A DNA stretch of 64,000 nucleotides from Phycisphaeraceae bacterium (GTDB lineage Bacteria > Planctomycetota > Phycisphaerae > Phycisphaerales > UBA1924), in the NCBI GenBank assembly GCA_020639235.1, contig JACKHC010000001.1, positions 1,860,001-1,924,000 of the forward strand. Reading direction: 5' to 3'. A program made the translations under genes and the position numbers. Each line of letters begins with the position of its first letter. The stretch's first letter is position 1. Below, piece by piece: positions 16,496 through 25,491 of the stretch. The notes under the pieces are model-generated. The model did no database searches and was not told the origin of the DNA. It was given only the letters and a program-made list of their open reading frames with translations.

Positions 16496-18028
16496 TCAGA
16501 CTCGCGCCTTCTTCAGTTTGGGATCGATCGCGTCGCGCAGCGCCTCGCCGATCAGGTTGTACGAGAGAACCGTCAGGAAGATCGCAAGCCCCGGGAATGT
16601 CGCGAGCCACCAGATGAACTCGCCCGTCTGCCCCGTCGCCGCCGAGAGCAGGTGCCCCCAGCTCGGGCGATCGCCCGGCCCCAACCCCAGGTACGAGATG
16701 ATCGCCTCGATGTTGATCGCCGCCGCGATCAGGAACGACGCATCAACAAGCACCGGCGTGATCCCGTTGGGCAGCATGTGTTTGAACAGCACCGACCGAA
16801 GCGGCAAACCCACCGCCCGCGCCGACTGCACAAAGTCTTGATCCCGCAGCTTGAAGAACTCCGCACGGATGAACCGCGCCGCCGTCATCCACGAGAAGCA
16901 ACCGATGATCGCCATCATCACATAGGTGTTCCGCGGCAGCACACCCGCCGCAATAATCAGCAGCAGCAGCACCGGGAACGACATGAAAATCTCGACCACC
17001 CGGTACAGCACCATGTCCACCCACCCGCCGAAATACCCCATCAGCGCGCCGATCGTCACGCCGATCACCACCGCGATGCTCGTCGATACCAGCCCGATCG
17101 AGATAGACAGCCGGCACGCGTGCAGCATCTGGCTCAGCACATCCCGCCCGTCCGCATCCGTCCCCAGAACGTACGGCCGATCCACCGTCTTATAGACGCG
17201 GTCCTCTGGCAGCATGCTCGCCGGAGACTCTCCCGGTGCCTTGCGATTGAACGCCGTATCACCCTGCAAGGGCGACCACGGCACCAGCGTATACGTCCCC
17301 TCGAACTTCCCCGACGCCTCAAACTTGTGATAAGGCCACGACTCCAGCTTGGGCGTCCACTTCGCCGAAATGCACGCGAACGACACCGCACCCACCAGCA
17401 GCACGAAGGGCACCCGCGTCCACCAGTGCTTCGTGAACGGGATGAACATCCACAGCAACGACACCGCGCCCGCGATCGAGAGCGATGACAGGAGAATCAG
17501 CAACTCCCGCGGCCCATTCGGGTTCTCTTTCGGCGCCTTGACATTGAGCCACATATCCAGGACCCAACCCGGCGCCGTGCCGTGCGTGATCCTCGACTGC
17601 AAGTACATCGCAAGACTCGCGATCACCGCCGCCTGGAACCCCGCCGCGATCAGCATCCCCAGACGCTTGCCCCGGGAAGCACCTAGCGGAATCAGCACCC
17701 ACAGCGGCCCGAGAATCCCGAACACGATCAGCAGCAGATCGACCGCCGTCAGATACTCAAACAGCGGATAACTCGTCACCGTCTCCGCGCCCGTCTTGTC
17801 GCGCCACACGATCGGATGGCCCGACGCGATCACCGGCGCAAAGCACGCAAAGAACGAGATCACCGAGATCCACGCCAGCCCCAGCATCGCCCCAGGACGC
17901 CGCACAACCTGAGACCACGCTTCGCCCCAGAAGCCCTTGGCCGGCTTGTGACCGATGCCCTGCATCAGGTGCACACCAGTCACCGACTCAAGCGTCTGCG
18001 TCCGGGTTGTCGATTGCGTCGGGTCCAT
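16496..18028 (-). CDS. oppC: Oligopeptide ABC transporter permease, OppC-like, enlarged
   Basis: 510 residues; OppC proteins are usually near 300. The core permease domain is in the last 270 residues: LGTDADGRDVLSQMLHACRLS, the helices from about 290, LRDQDFVQSARAVGLP followed by LFKHMLPNG (the EAA-type coupling helix that contacts the ATPase), and LGLGPGDRPSWGHLL near the end. The N-terminal part begins with the typical OppC helix (LGLAWISVISFFACFAPVI) but then has about 150 extra residues with several more hydrophobic segments and a periplasmic stretch. It is the fourth gene of the operon and is followed directly by oppD. Confidence 0.88.
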   Translation of the reverse strand: MDPTQSTTRTQTLESVTGVHLMQGIGHKPAKGFWGEAWSQVVRRPGAMLGLAWISVISFFACFAPVIASGHPIVWRDKTGAETVTSYPLFEYLTAVDLLLIVFGILGPLWVLIPLGASRGKRLGMLIAAGFQAAVIASLAMYLQSRITHGTAPGWVLDMWLNVKAPKENPNGPRELLILLSSLSIAGAVSLLWMFIPFTKHWWTRVPFVLLVGAVSFACISAKWTPKLESWPYHKFEASGKFEGTYTLVPWSPLQGDTAFNRKAPGESPASMLPEDRVYKTVDRPYVLGTDADGRDVLSQMLHACRLSISIGLVSTSIAVVIGVTIGALMGYFGGWVDMVLYRVVEIFMSFPVLLLLIIAAGVLPRNTYVMMAIIGCFSWMTAARFIRAEFFKLRDQDFVQSARAVGLPLRSVLFKHMLPNGITPVLVDASFLIAAAINIEAIISYLGLGPGDRPSWGHLLSAATGQTGEFIWWLATFPGLAIFLTVLSYNLIGEALRDAIDPKLKKARV

Positions 18029-18061
18029 GAAGTCTCAGCAGAGGAAGGTACGAGTCGAAAC

Positions 18062-19591
18062 CTATTTGTAAGTGATCCGCGGATCGGCCATCGCGTAAAG
18101 GATGTCCGCCAGCAGCAGCGCCACGACATTGACAATGCCGATGATGAGCGAGTTCGACAGCAGGATCTCCGTGTCCCGCAGGAAGATCGCATCGATGATC
18201 ATCGAGCCCATCCCCGGAATCGAGAAGATCCGCTCGATCACCACCGAACCCGCCAGCGTCGCCGGGAACACCGTCACGAACATCGTGATGATCGGCAGCA
18301 GACTGTTGCGGAACACATGTCGCATCACGATCGACCCGCCGTCCACGCCCTTCGCCTTGGCGGTGCGCACATAATCCATCGTGAAGTTCTCGAGCATCGC
18401 CGCACGCGTCTGCTTGCTCAGAATCGCGAACCCCCCGTACACGATGCACGCCACCGGCAGGCATAGATGCCACAGGGTGTCCAGCAGGTACCCCCGCTCG
18501 AACCCGTTCTCGCCCCACGACGGCAGCATCAGGTAGTTCGCCGCATCGTTGTCGTGCAGCCCCGACACCGGGAACATCCCGAGGTACTTGTCATTAGCCA
18601 GGAACCCGATCGCCAGCACGCCCGCCCACACCACCGGGATCGACCACAGCGCCACGAACAACGAACCCGACGTCACATCGATCCATGAGCCGCGGTGCGT
18701 CGCAGACAGAATGCCCGAAGGCACCGCGATCAGATAGATGATCGGGAAGGCAGCAAGATTCAGCATTAGCGTGTAGGGCAGCGCCTTGGCGATCTCATTG
18801 ATCACCGGCGTGCTCCGGCTGTACGAATACCCGAGGTCCGGCGCATCGAGCCACAACACACCCGGAATCAACCCCCAACCCGACTCCGGGAACGGCTTGG
18901 TCGCGAACGACGCATCCAGCGTCGCCTTATTCGAGATCGTCGCCTTGTAGGTATCGAGCATCACCTTCGCTTTCTGCTCGACATCCGCCCAAAGCGCATG
19001 CGACTTGTCCGGCTCGATCCGCTTCGCCAGGCCGAGGATCACGGTCCCGTCGCTTTCAACAGCATCCCGGTGCCCCGTCTCGCGCAACAGCGTCCCCGCC
19101 GCCAACTCAAACTCCGTCCGCGCCCGCACATGGTCCACGCGCGCCGCCGCAAAGTCGTTCGACGCCTGCCGGTACGCATCCCGCTTGACTTGTTCTTCCG
19201 CGTCCTTCCCCGGGAGTTCCTTCGGCGCGTCGGGCTCGGGCAGCGCATCGACGAACCACTCCCACAGCGGCGGGTCCTTCATCGATCGCGGCTCGCGGAA
19301 ACGCTCACCCGCCGGAGACACCTGGTCCCGCGTCCCGAACTTCACAGGGCTCACCCGCCCGATCCACCGCCCGTACTGCACCACAACCGGCGAGTCCAGC
19401 CCGTATCGGTCCTCGAGCCGCGCCCGCTGCAGCGCAGCGCTCTCGCCCTTGGCCTGACCCGCCCCCGATGAGAACGCGATCGCCGCGCCGATCCCGCCCT
19501 TGCTCGACGCGATCAGCATGAAAATGAGAAAGGTCATCCCGATCACCGTCGGGATGAGCAAGAACAGTCTTCGAAGCAGGTAAGTACCCAT
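18062..19591 (-). CDS. oppB: Oligopeptide ABC transporter permease, OppB-like, enlarged
   Basis: 509 residues against about 320-340 for typical OppB/DppB. The first helix (YLLRRLFLLIPTVIGMTFLIFML) and the block RYGLDSPVVVQYGRWI are normal. Between them and the second helix (AKALPYTLMLNLAAF, about residue 234) lies roughly 150 residues of charged, probably helical sequence predicted to face the periplasm. The last half is canonical, including YVRTAKAKGVDGGSIVMRH (coupling helix), SVVIERIFSIPGMGSM and a closing YAMADPRITYK. It follows oppA by 24 bases and precedes the second permease by 33. Confidence 0.9.
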   Translation of the reverse strand: MGTYLLRRLFLLIPTVIGMTFLIFMLIASSKGGIGAAIAFSSGAGQAKGESAALQRARLEDRYGLDSPVVVQYGRWIGRVSPVKFGTRDQVSPAGERFREPRSMKDPPLWEWFVDALPEPDAPKELPGKDAEEQVKRDAYRQASNDFAAARVDHVRARTEFELAAGTLLRETGHRDAVESDGTVILGLAKRIEPDKSHALWADVEQKAKVMLDTYKATISNKATLDASFATKPFPESGWGLIPGVLWLDAPDLGYSYSRSTPVINEIAKALPYTLMLNLAAFPIIYLIAVPSGILSATHRGSWIDVTSGSLFVALWSIPVVWAGVLAIGFLANDKYLGMFPVSGLHDNDAANYLMLPSWGENGFERGYLLDTLWHLCLPVACIVYGGFAILSKQTRAAMLENFTMDYVRTAKAKGVDGGSIVMRHVFRNSLLPIITMFVTVFPATLAGSVVIERIFSIPGMGSMIIDAIFLRDTEILLSNSLIIGIVNVVALLLADILYAMADPRITYK

Positions 19592-19615
19592 GCGTCGTCC
19601 GGTGAACCCCGTCGC

Positions 19616-21658
19616 TTACGGCATCACCGGCGCGCCGCCGGGACGGATGAAGAACTCGTACCACTCCATGCCCGACCGGTACTCCTGCACATTCCCCGCC
19701 CGCGCACTGGCCAGCCGGATCCACGGCATCTCGAACATAAAGGTGTACGGCTGCTCCTCGTGGATATGCCGGTGCAGCTTGTGCCACACCTTCATCCGCT
19801 CCGCATCAACCAGCACCTTCCGCCCCTCCTCGATCAGCGCATCGGCGGTGGGGGAGTTCCACTGAATCCAGTTGTCGCCCTGATTGTTGATCCACTTCGA
19901 GTGCCACAACTGCTCCGGGTCGCTCTCCGGCTGCGACGCCGACCACGCGAAGGTCACGCAGTCAAAGTCGCGCTCGTCGAGAATCGGCTGCAGGATCGAC
20001 CAGTCGATCGGCTTGAGCTCGCACCGGATCCCCATCTCCGCGCACGCCTGCTTCACATACTTCACCATCTGCTCGGTCGACTCCGACCCGTTGGGATAGG
20101 TGATCTCGAAGCGGAACTCCTCGCCCTTCTCGTTCTCGCGCACGCCGTTCTTGTCGCGGTCCACCCACCCCGCCTCGCGCAGCAACTCATCGGCGCGCAC
20201 CGGATCGAACGGCCACGGCTCGATCTCCGGGTCCGCCTGTGGAGTCGCGCTCGAGAACGGACCCGTGCACGGCAGGTCGATCCCCATCCGGATGTCGCGA
20301 ATGACGCGATCACGATCGATCAGTTGCGTCATCGCCTGCCGCACGCGCTTGTCGTGGAACGGCGTCAGCTTCTCGCCCTTCCGGGGCCCGCACTGCCACG
20401 CCAGGAACGCGTAGCCGCTGCGCATGTTCAGCCACTTCTTGGCCTTCTTCCCCGACGCGATGAACTCCGGATCCTCCGACACCGTCGCGAACTGGTTCGA
20501 GATCGGCCGCACGAAGTCCGCGTTGCCGTTCATGAACTCCGTGAACCGCGCGAAACTGTCGCTGATCGACTTGATCCGGTACCCGTCCAGCATCGGCTTC
20601 GCCGGCGCCCAGTACAGATCATTCCGCTCCAGAATCAAATCCGCCGGCGGCGACCACTGGCGCTCCGGATCAAAGCTCGCGAGTTTGAACGGGCCCGAAC
20701 CGAACACCAGCCCCGTCGACTGGTTATAGATCTGCGGCGTTTTCACGTACTTCTCGTAGAAGTGCTTCGGCATCACATAGAAGCCGAACGCCTGCGCCAT
20801 GCTGTCGTACCGCACATCCTTGAAGTGAAACTCAACAACTTTCTCAGAGAGCACATCGATCGCGGTGATGTTGTTGTACACCGACCGCTCGCGGTCCGCC
20901 TCGATTTCAGGGTTCAGAATCACATCGAACAGCGAGAACCGCACATCCTCGCCCGTCACCGGCATCCCATCCGAGAACCGCGCCCGAGGATGAATCTTCA
21001 CCCGCAGCCATGTCCCGTCCGGCGCGTACTGCCACGCCTGCGCCAGCCGCCCGCGCAACTCCAGCGTCTTCGGATCCCACGCGCCCAGCGGCTCGAGCAC
21101 CATGTCGTTGATCCGCCGACCGTACACATCCGCGTACCGGGCGGGCGTCGCCGTCCGCATCTGGCCCTCGTAAATCTCGATGAAAGTCCCGCCCGGCTTC
21201 CCGCCCATCGAGGCCGGGTCCGTCGAATAGGTCCAAGGCCTCGACCATGTCACCGGAATCCCCGGCCGCGCCCACGACTCATCACGCTCGTCCGCGCTCG
21301 AAGACGATCCGCCATCCGTGACCACGGCGGGCGTCGTCGTCGCGCCGCCGCCCTCGCCGATCTCCAGCCGCCCCGCCGCCGCGTCCGAGCGCAGCCCACG
21401 CATCTCCGCGAGCAGCGCATCGGTGTTGTCCGCCTGACGCTTGGAAGTGCCCGCCAGCGAGCCCAACCGAGCATTGGTCTCCTCCGTGCTCGTCATCAGG
21501 GTCGCCAGCATCGTCTTGAGGTCATCGGTGGCGATCTGCACCTCGCGCGATTTCTCGAACGAGCGGTCGCGCTGGAGCATGACCAGCCCCAGCATGATGA
21601 TCACGACAACCAGCAGCGCCATCGTGAAGAAGTCTTTCAGGCCGAATCTGTTCTGCAT
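19616..21658 (-). CDS. oppA: Oligopeptide-binding protein (SBP family 5), membrane-anchored
   Basis: 680 residues from the ATG at 21658, which has GGGGAG eight bases upstream. The N-terminus is a single uncleaved-looking helix (FFTMALLVVVIIMLGLVML) with no lipobox, so the binding protein is probably tethered by a transmembrane anchor. A coiled segment of about 60 residues (SREVQIATDDLKTMLATLM onward) and a Gly/Ser linker follow. The family 5 domain then starts near residue 120: INDMVLEPLGAWDP, RVKIHPRARFSDGMPVTGEDV, FHFKDVRYDSM, and VRQAMTQLIDRDRVI are standard. It should capture peptides or similar solutes for the OppBC channel. Confidence 0.9.
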   Translation of the reverse strand: MQNRFGLKDFFTMALLVVVIIMLGLVMLQRDRSFEKSREVQIATDDLKTMLATLMTSTEETNARLGSLAGTSKRQADNTDALLAEMRGLRSDAAAGRLEIGEGGGATTTPAVVTDGGSSSSADERDESWARPGIPVTWSRPWTYSTDPASMGGKPGGTFIEIYEGQMRTATPARYADVYGRRINDMVLEPLGAWDPKTLELRGRLAQAWQYAPDGTWLRVKIHPRARFSDGMPVTGEDVRFSLFDVILNPEIEADRERSVYNNITAIDVLSEKVVEFHFKDVRYDSMAQAFGFYVMPKHFYEKYVKTPQIYNQSTGLVFGSGPFKLASFDPERQWSPPADLILERNDLYWAPAKPMLDGYRIKSISDSFARFTEFMNGNADFVRPISNQFATVSEDPEFIASGKKAKKWLNMRSGYAFLAWQCGPRKGEKLTPFHDKRVRQAMTQLIDRDRVIRDIRMGIDLPCTGPFSSATPQADPEIEPWPFDPVRADELLREAGWVDRDKNGVRENEKGEEFRFEITYPNGSESTEQMVKYVKQACAEMGIRCELKPIDWSILQPILDERDFDCVTFAWSASQPESDPEQLWHSKWINNQGDNWIQWNSPTADALIEEGRKVLVDAERMKVWHKLHRHIHEEQPYTFMFEMPWIRLASARAGNVQEYRSGMEWYEFFIRPGGAPVMP

Positions 21659-21714
21659 CGTCAATGCTCCCCGGCTCGATCCGCCGGCTTCGATCAATAT
21701 CACACAACGCTAAC

Positions 21715-23178
21715 CTATGAGCGAGTCCGCTTCGGATCAAACGCCTCGCGCAACCCCTCGCCCATGAAGTTCAACGCCAGCAATGTCGTCCCGAGCAGGG
21801 CGCACGGGAACACCAGCAGCCACCACCGCGACCGCACCGTGTTCAACTCCGCCAGGCCCTCCGCCGCCAGATTCCCCCAACTCGGCAGCGGCGGCTGAAT
21901 ACCAATGCCGAGAAACGACAAAAACGACTCCTGCAGAATCGCCTGAGGAACCGTCAGCGTCGCGTACACGATGATCGGTGCCAGCAGGTTCGGCAGCATG
22001 TGCCGCGCAAACTGCCGCGGCACCGAGATCCCCAGCGCCCGCGCCGCCTCCATATAGGGCTGCTGCTTGAGCGACAAGACCTGCCCGCGAATCACCCGCG
22101 CCATCGTCAGCCAACTCACGCCGCCGATCGCCACCAGCAGAATCAACACCCGCAATGTCGACCGCGTGCTCTCATCCAGCGCCGGGCTCGGCAGGACACC
22201 GTCCTTCACCGCCGCCGTCGCCGCGTCCTCATAGGTCTGCCGCCGCTCCGCATCGCCGCCGGACAGCGCGAGGATCAAGCCATCCAGTTCCTTCGCGCCC
22301 TCCTCGGTCGATTGCAACGACGCCACAGCAGGGCGCAGCGCCTTCTCATCGCCGACCCGCGCCAGAACCTCGCGCGAACCCTCAAGCGTCAGCGCCGAGC
22401 CCGCCGAATCGCGCCACTCGGCAGTCGCCCGCTCGTACGCCGCACCCACCACAAACGCGTTCCGCGCCACCAGCGCCCGCTCGGCCTTCGCGCCCGCGAA
22501 ACGATCCACCAGCGAGTCGCCCGCGACCGCCAGCAGCACGACCAGCAGCACATACGGCAACCCGTACAGGATGTCCACGATGCGCATCATCAGCGAGTCG
22601 GTCCGTCCTCCGATGTACCCGGCCAGCGCACCGTACGCCGTGCCGATCACCACACTGATCGTCGCGGCCGCGAGCCCCACGCCGATCGACACACCGCCCC
22701 CCGCAAGGCAGCGCACCCACACATCCCGCCCGAGCTTGTCGGTCCCGAGCCAGAAGGTCGGCGCATGCGCCCGGATCCTTTGTGCATCCCCCGCCGCATC
22801 CGTGACATCCTCTCCGCCCGATTCCCCCCCCGACGCACCCAAACCGGGGCCCGCTCGCTCCACCGCCGCCGCCCGGTACCCCCACACCTCGCGGTTCTCC
22901 GCCCGCGCCTCGGCCGTGCCCCAGCGGTCCCCGTCCGCCCAGTCATCGGGCAGCGACATCAACCACGTCGGAGGCAACAGCGCCGCATCGGGCGACTGGA
23001 TATCCACCCGCTTCAGCGTCCACCGGAGCGTCCCGAGGCACGCAACAGTCAGCAATAGAAAGATCAACCCCCCGATCACGCCCGCCTTGGAGCGCGTCCA
23101 CGGATTGTCACGCTTGCGCGGCGGCGCGGCCATCGCCGGGACTGATGCGGGTTCACTCACCCGCGCAACATACAGCAA
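21715..23178 (-). CDS. Second OppC-like permease with a large loop insertion
   Basis: 487 residues from the ATG at 23178; an ATG at 23133 is an alternative. The OppC core is clear: FWLGTDKLGRDVWVRCLAGG, GALAGYIGGRTDSLMMRIVDI, YMEAARALGISVPRQFARHML (coupling helix), and FLGIGIQPPLPSWGNLAAEG. Between the helix LPYVLLVVLLAVAG (near residue 225) and the next helix RVLILLVAIGGVSW (near 345) are about 110 extra residues, alanine- and charge-rich and probably helical, placed in what is a short periplasmic loop in other OppC proteins. It is the first gene of the operon, ahead of oppA, and is distinct from the OppC at 16496. Confidence 0.85.
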   Translation of the reverse strand: MLYVARVSEPASVPAMAAPPRKRDNPWTRSKAGVIGGLIFLLLTVACLGTLRWTLKRVDIQSPDAALLPPTWLMSLPDDWADGDRWGTAEARAENREVWGYRAAAVERAGPGLGASGGESGGEDVTDAAGDAQRIRAHAPTFWLGTDKLGRDVWVRCLAGGGVSIGVGLAAATISVVIGTAYGALAGYIGGRTDSLMMRIVDILYGLPYVLLVVLLAVAGDSLVDRFAGAKAERALVARNAFVVGAAYERATAEWRDSAGSALTLEGSREVLARVGDEKALRPAVASLQSTEEGAKELDGLILALSGGDAERRQTYEDAATAAVKDGVLPSPALDESTRSTLRVLILLVAIGGVSWLTMARVIRGQVLSLKQQPYMEAARALGISVPRQFARHMLPNLLAPIIVYATLTVPQAILQESFLSFLGIGIQPPLPSWGNLAAEGLAELNTVRSRWWLLVFPCALLGTTLLALNFMGEGLREAFDPKRTRS

Positions 23179-23211
23179 CCATCACACCCGGCGCGCGACA
23201 ACGGGGTTCCG

Positions 23212-24159
23212 TTAGGGAGCGGGCCGCCGATCATCGCGCTCACGGCGCGGGCCGCGTCGATCCGAGTCGGGCGGACCGTCGGTGCGCGAGAGGATGTCCA
23301 TCAGGCGCTCATTGATCAGATCGTCCCGGTGGGTCGCCTGCTCCGCCGCCTCGCGCCGCGCGCCAGCGAGCCGCGACTCGAGCCGATCCAGTTCCAACTG
23401 ATGCACACGCAGCTGCAGATCGAACTGCGTGCCCAGCACCGCGTGCAGTTCCTCCGCCGCCGCGGCGCGATCCGCCTCGGACGCATCGCGGACTTTCCGC
23501 GCCAGATCCCACGCCTGCCGGTCCGCATTCCAGAGGTCCTTGCGCAGCGTGAACATCTCCGGGTCGCGCTCCTTGAGACGCATCATCTCAACGAGCGGCA
23601 TGATCCGCCGCTCGAATCGCGGGTCGACAGGCCCCCCGTCGGCGGCATCCGGCGCCACCTCCATCACACGCTCGTGAATCTCCGGGAACTCCTCGGCCAG
23701 GAACGCCAGGAACTTCGCGCGGTCCTCGTCGGTCACACGGTCACGCCCGCGCTCACGCGCCCCTCGCGGGTCGATCCCCGCCTCATCGCCGCCGGCATCC
23801 AGCGGCGCATCCTCGCCCGCATCATCCGCGCCGCCGGGCCGGGCGTCGCGGTCGAAGAGCAGGTCGCGATACTCATCGCGAAGATCGTCGAGACTCGCGC
23901 CGCCTTCGAGCAGTTCCAGCGCCTGCCGCATCCGAGCGCCCTGCGACTCGATCCGCTCGAGGCGCCGCTCCAGCAGCGACTTCAGACGCTCCGCCGTCAG
24001 CTCCTCGCGGTCGAGCCCGCCGCGTTCGCGGGCCGGACGCTCGCCCTCAGGCCGCTCCGCCGATGACGGAGGGGGCGGCGCGGGCTGGGCCGCAGCGAGC
24101 GAGCATGTCAGCGACAGCGCAGCGCACGCGAACAGTGATTTGATCATGCCGTGTGTCAT
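23212..24159 (-). CDS. Exported helical Spy/CpxP-like protein of unknown function
   Basis: 315 residues from the ATG at 24159, which shares its A with the preceding TGA stop (TGATG). The signal peptide is MIKSLFACAALSLTCSLAAA, so the ATG at 24147 is also possible. The mature protein is almost entirely charged and probably alpha-helical, with RLKSLLERRLERIESQGARM near residue 60 and a long C-terminal coiled region of heptads ending in an Arg/Asp-rich tail. This composition resembles periplasmic Spy, CpxP and heavy-metal resistance proteins but no specific motif proves it. Coupling to the sigma factor pair upstream suggests an envelope-related role. Confidence 0.65.
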   Translation of the reverse strand: MTHGMIKSLFACAALSLTCSLAAAQPAPPPPSSAERPEGERPARERGGLDREELTAERLKSLLERRLERIESQGARMRQALELLEGGASLDDLRDEYRDLLFDRDARPGGADDAGEDAPLDAGGDEAGIDPRGARERGRDRVTDEDRAKFLAFLAEEFPEIHERVMEVAPDAADGGPVDPRFERRIMPLVEMMRLKERDPEMFTLRKDLWNADRQAWDLARKVRDASEADRAAAAEELHAVLGTQFDLQLRVHQLELDRLESRLAGARREAAEQATHRDDLINERLMDILSRTDGPPDSDRRGPRRERDDRRPAP

Positions 24160-24632
24160 CACAGAGACCCCTCCGAGGTGTCATCGAGCCAGTTGCTATC
24201 GAGCGACCAGAACGAGTCCAGCTCCGACTCCAGCGCATCCAGTTCGCTCCGCACATCCGCCAGAGCGTTCGAAGCGATCGGGTTCCAGCTCTCAACGCCG
24301 TCGGCCGGGAGCACGGCATCGAGAACGCTCATGTCGGTCGCGACGAGCGTGTTGTGCTGCCGAGCGAGGCGCGACACACCGATCACGCCGACCGTCGTCA
24401 GCGCGAGCACCGCCGCGATCCGAACGAATGAACCGATCGCCAGGCGGCGTTCGGCCCGGGCGGGCTGCGCACGAAGCGAAGCCGCGGTGCGGAAGTACAC
24501 GCGATCTGCGAGGCCCGGAGGGGCGGCGGCGCGATCGCTCCGACCGAGGTCATCCAGAGCCGCAGCCAGCGCCGAGAGCTCGGGCGTCAACGGATCGGGG
24601 CGTGCATCGTGATGTTGATCGTGCGGATTCAT
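24159..24632 (-). CDS. Membrane anti-sigma-factor-like protein
   Basis: 157 residues with one transmembrane helix (SFVRIAAVLALTTVGVIGVSRL, about residues 68-89), a cytoplasmic N-terminal region with LSALAAALDDLGRSD and a short external part. This is the size and topology of anti-sigma factors coded next to ECF sigma factors, although the zinc-binding HxxxCxxC motif is absent. Its ATG overlaps the sigma factor stop by four bases (ATGA), the standard coupling. Role as inhibitor of the upstream sigma factor is inferred from position and topology. Confidence 0.65.
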   Translation of the reverse strand: MNPHDQHHDARPDPLTPELSALAAALDDLGRSDRAAAPPGLADRVYFRTAASLRAQPARAERRLAIGSFVRIAAVLALTTVGVIGVSRLARQHNTLVATDMSVLDAVLPADGVESWNPIASNALADVRSELDALESELDSFWSLDSNWLDDTSEGSL

Positions 24633-25231
24633 ATCGATTGTTCCTGAGCCGACGGATGCGCCATCGACTCGATGAGTGACTTCAGTTTCTTCAGCGCCCG
24701 GTGATGCCGGGCCAGAACGGTGCCCGTGGGCTCATCGAGCGCCGACGCGATCTCCTTGAACCCAAGCCCGCCGTGGTGACGCAACTCGATGACCGTCCGA
24801 TCGGCGTCCGAGAGTTGCTCGATCGCGCGCCGCAGCGCCTCGTGCTCCGCGGGGCGCTCCCCGGCGCCCGCGATCGGGTCAGGCCGAGACTCGCGCGCAT
24901 CGAGAACATGGTTCTCGACGCTCTCGCTGGGCCGCCGCTGGCGCGAGCGGAACTCGTCACGGACGCGATTCATGGCCACCCGGAACAGCCACGACTCGAA
25001 CCGACCCTGATCTGTGTACGCGCCCGTCATCATCTTCTCGGCCACCTTCGCGAATACCGACTGCGTGATCTCCTCGGCGAGTTCGGGCTGCCGCACACGC
25101 GACCGCGCCATCGCGAACACGCGCGGCGCGTACCGGTCCAGGATCGACCGCCACGCGCGGTCGTCACCCGTCGCCGCCAGGGCGAGCAGGCGCGGGAGGT
25201 CATCCCCATGGTCGGCGGCGTCTGCGGGCAT
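24629..25231 (-). CDS. ECF-type RNA polymerase sigma factor
   Basis: 200 residues from the ATG at 25231, which has AAGGA upstream; an ATG at 25240 and a TTG at 25252 are in frame. Region sigma-2 spans LLALAATGDDRAWRSILDRY to SWLFRVAMNRVRDEFRSRQ, including the core-binding and -10 recognition helices. Sigma-4 is ALRRAIEQLSDADRTVIEL to LDEPTGTVLARHHRALKKL, a helix-turn-helix for -35 recognition. The linker between them is only about 35 residues, as in group IV sigma factors. It heads a three-gene coupled unit with the anti-sigma-like and Spy-like proteins. Confidence 0.92.
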   Translation of the reverse strand: MPADAADHGDDLPRLLALAATGDDRAWRSILDRYAPRVFAMARSRVRQPELAEEITQSVFAKVAEKMMTGAYTDQGRFESWLFRVAMNRVRDEFRSRQRRPSESVENHVLDARESRPDPIAGAGERPAEHEALRRAIEQLSDADRTVIELRHHGGLGFKEIASALDEPTGTVLARHHRALKKLKSLIESMAHPSAQEQSI

Positions 25232-25320
25232 ACCCAACATCCTTCGGCTCAACGCACCCCGAATCGACTTATTGCGGGCGATGATCGGGTCGTCTGGGCC
25301 AGATTAAGGGGCCGCGGGGG
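25232..25320. other. Point of strand-composition (GC-skew) reversal
   Basis: To the left the + strand is C-rich in genes of both orientations; to the right it is G-rich in genes of both orientations. The change falls between the sigma factor start and tRNA-Phe: 25201-25260 is still C-rich, 25261-25380 is already G-rich. Negative-to-positive skew on the + strand is the pattern of a replication origin in most bacteria. No dnaA gene or clear DnaA box was seen. Confidence 0.6.
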
Positions 25321-25418
25321 CGGGGGACGCGGCATCTCGTTGCAGCCACGCGGGGCAGTCTTGCCGGGTCGGGGCGGCGGTGGTACTGTTCCGCCCCCGA
25401 ACGGGCCCCGGGCCCGAT

Positions 25419-25491
25419 GGGTAGGTAGCTCAATTGGTAGAGCATCGCATTGAAAATGCGAGGGTTCCCGGTTCAAGTCCGGGCCTGCCCA
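25419..25491 (+). tRNA. tRNA-Phe, anticodon GAA
   Basis: Acceptor GGGTAGG pairs with CCTGCCC (one T-G pair), D arm GCTC-AATTGGTA-GAGC, anticodon arm TCGCA-TTGAAAA-TGCGA with GAA at 34-36, T arm CCCGG-TTCAAGT-CCGGG perfect. Discriminator A; CCA is not encoded. Confidence 0.96.
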
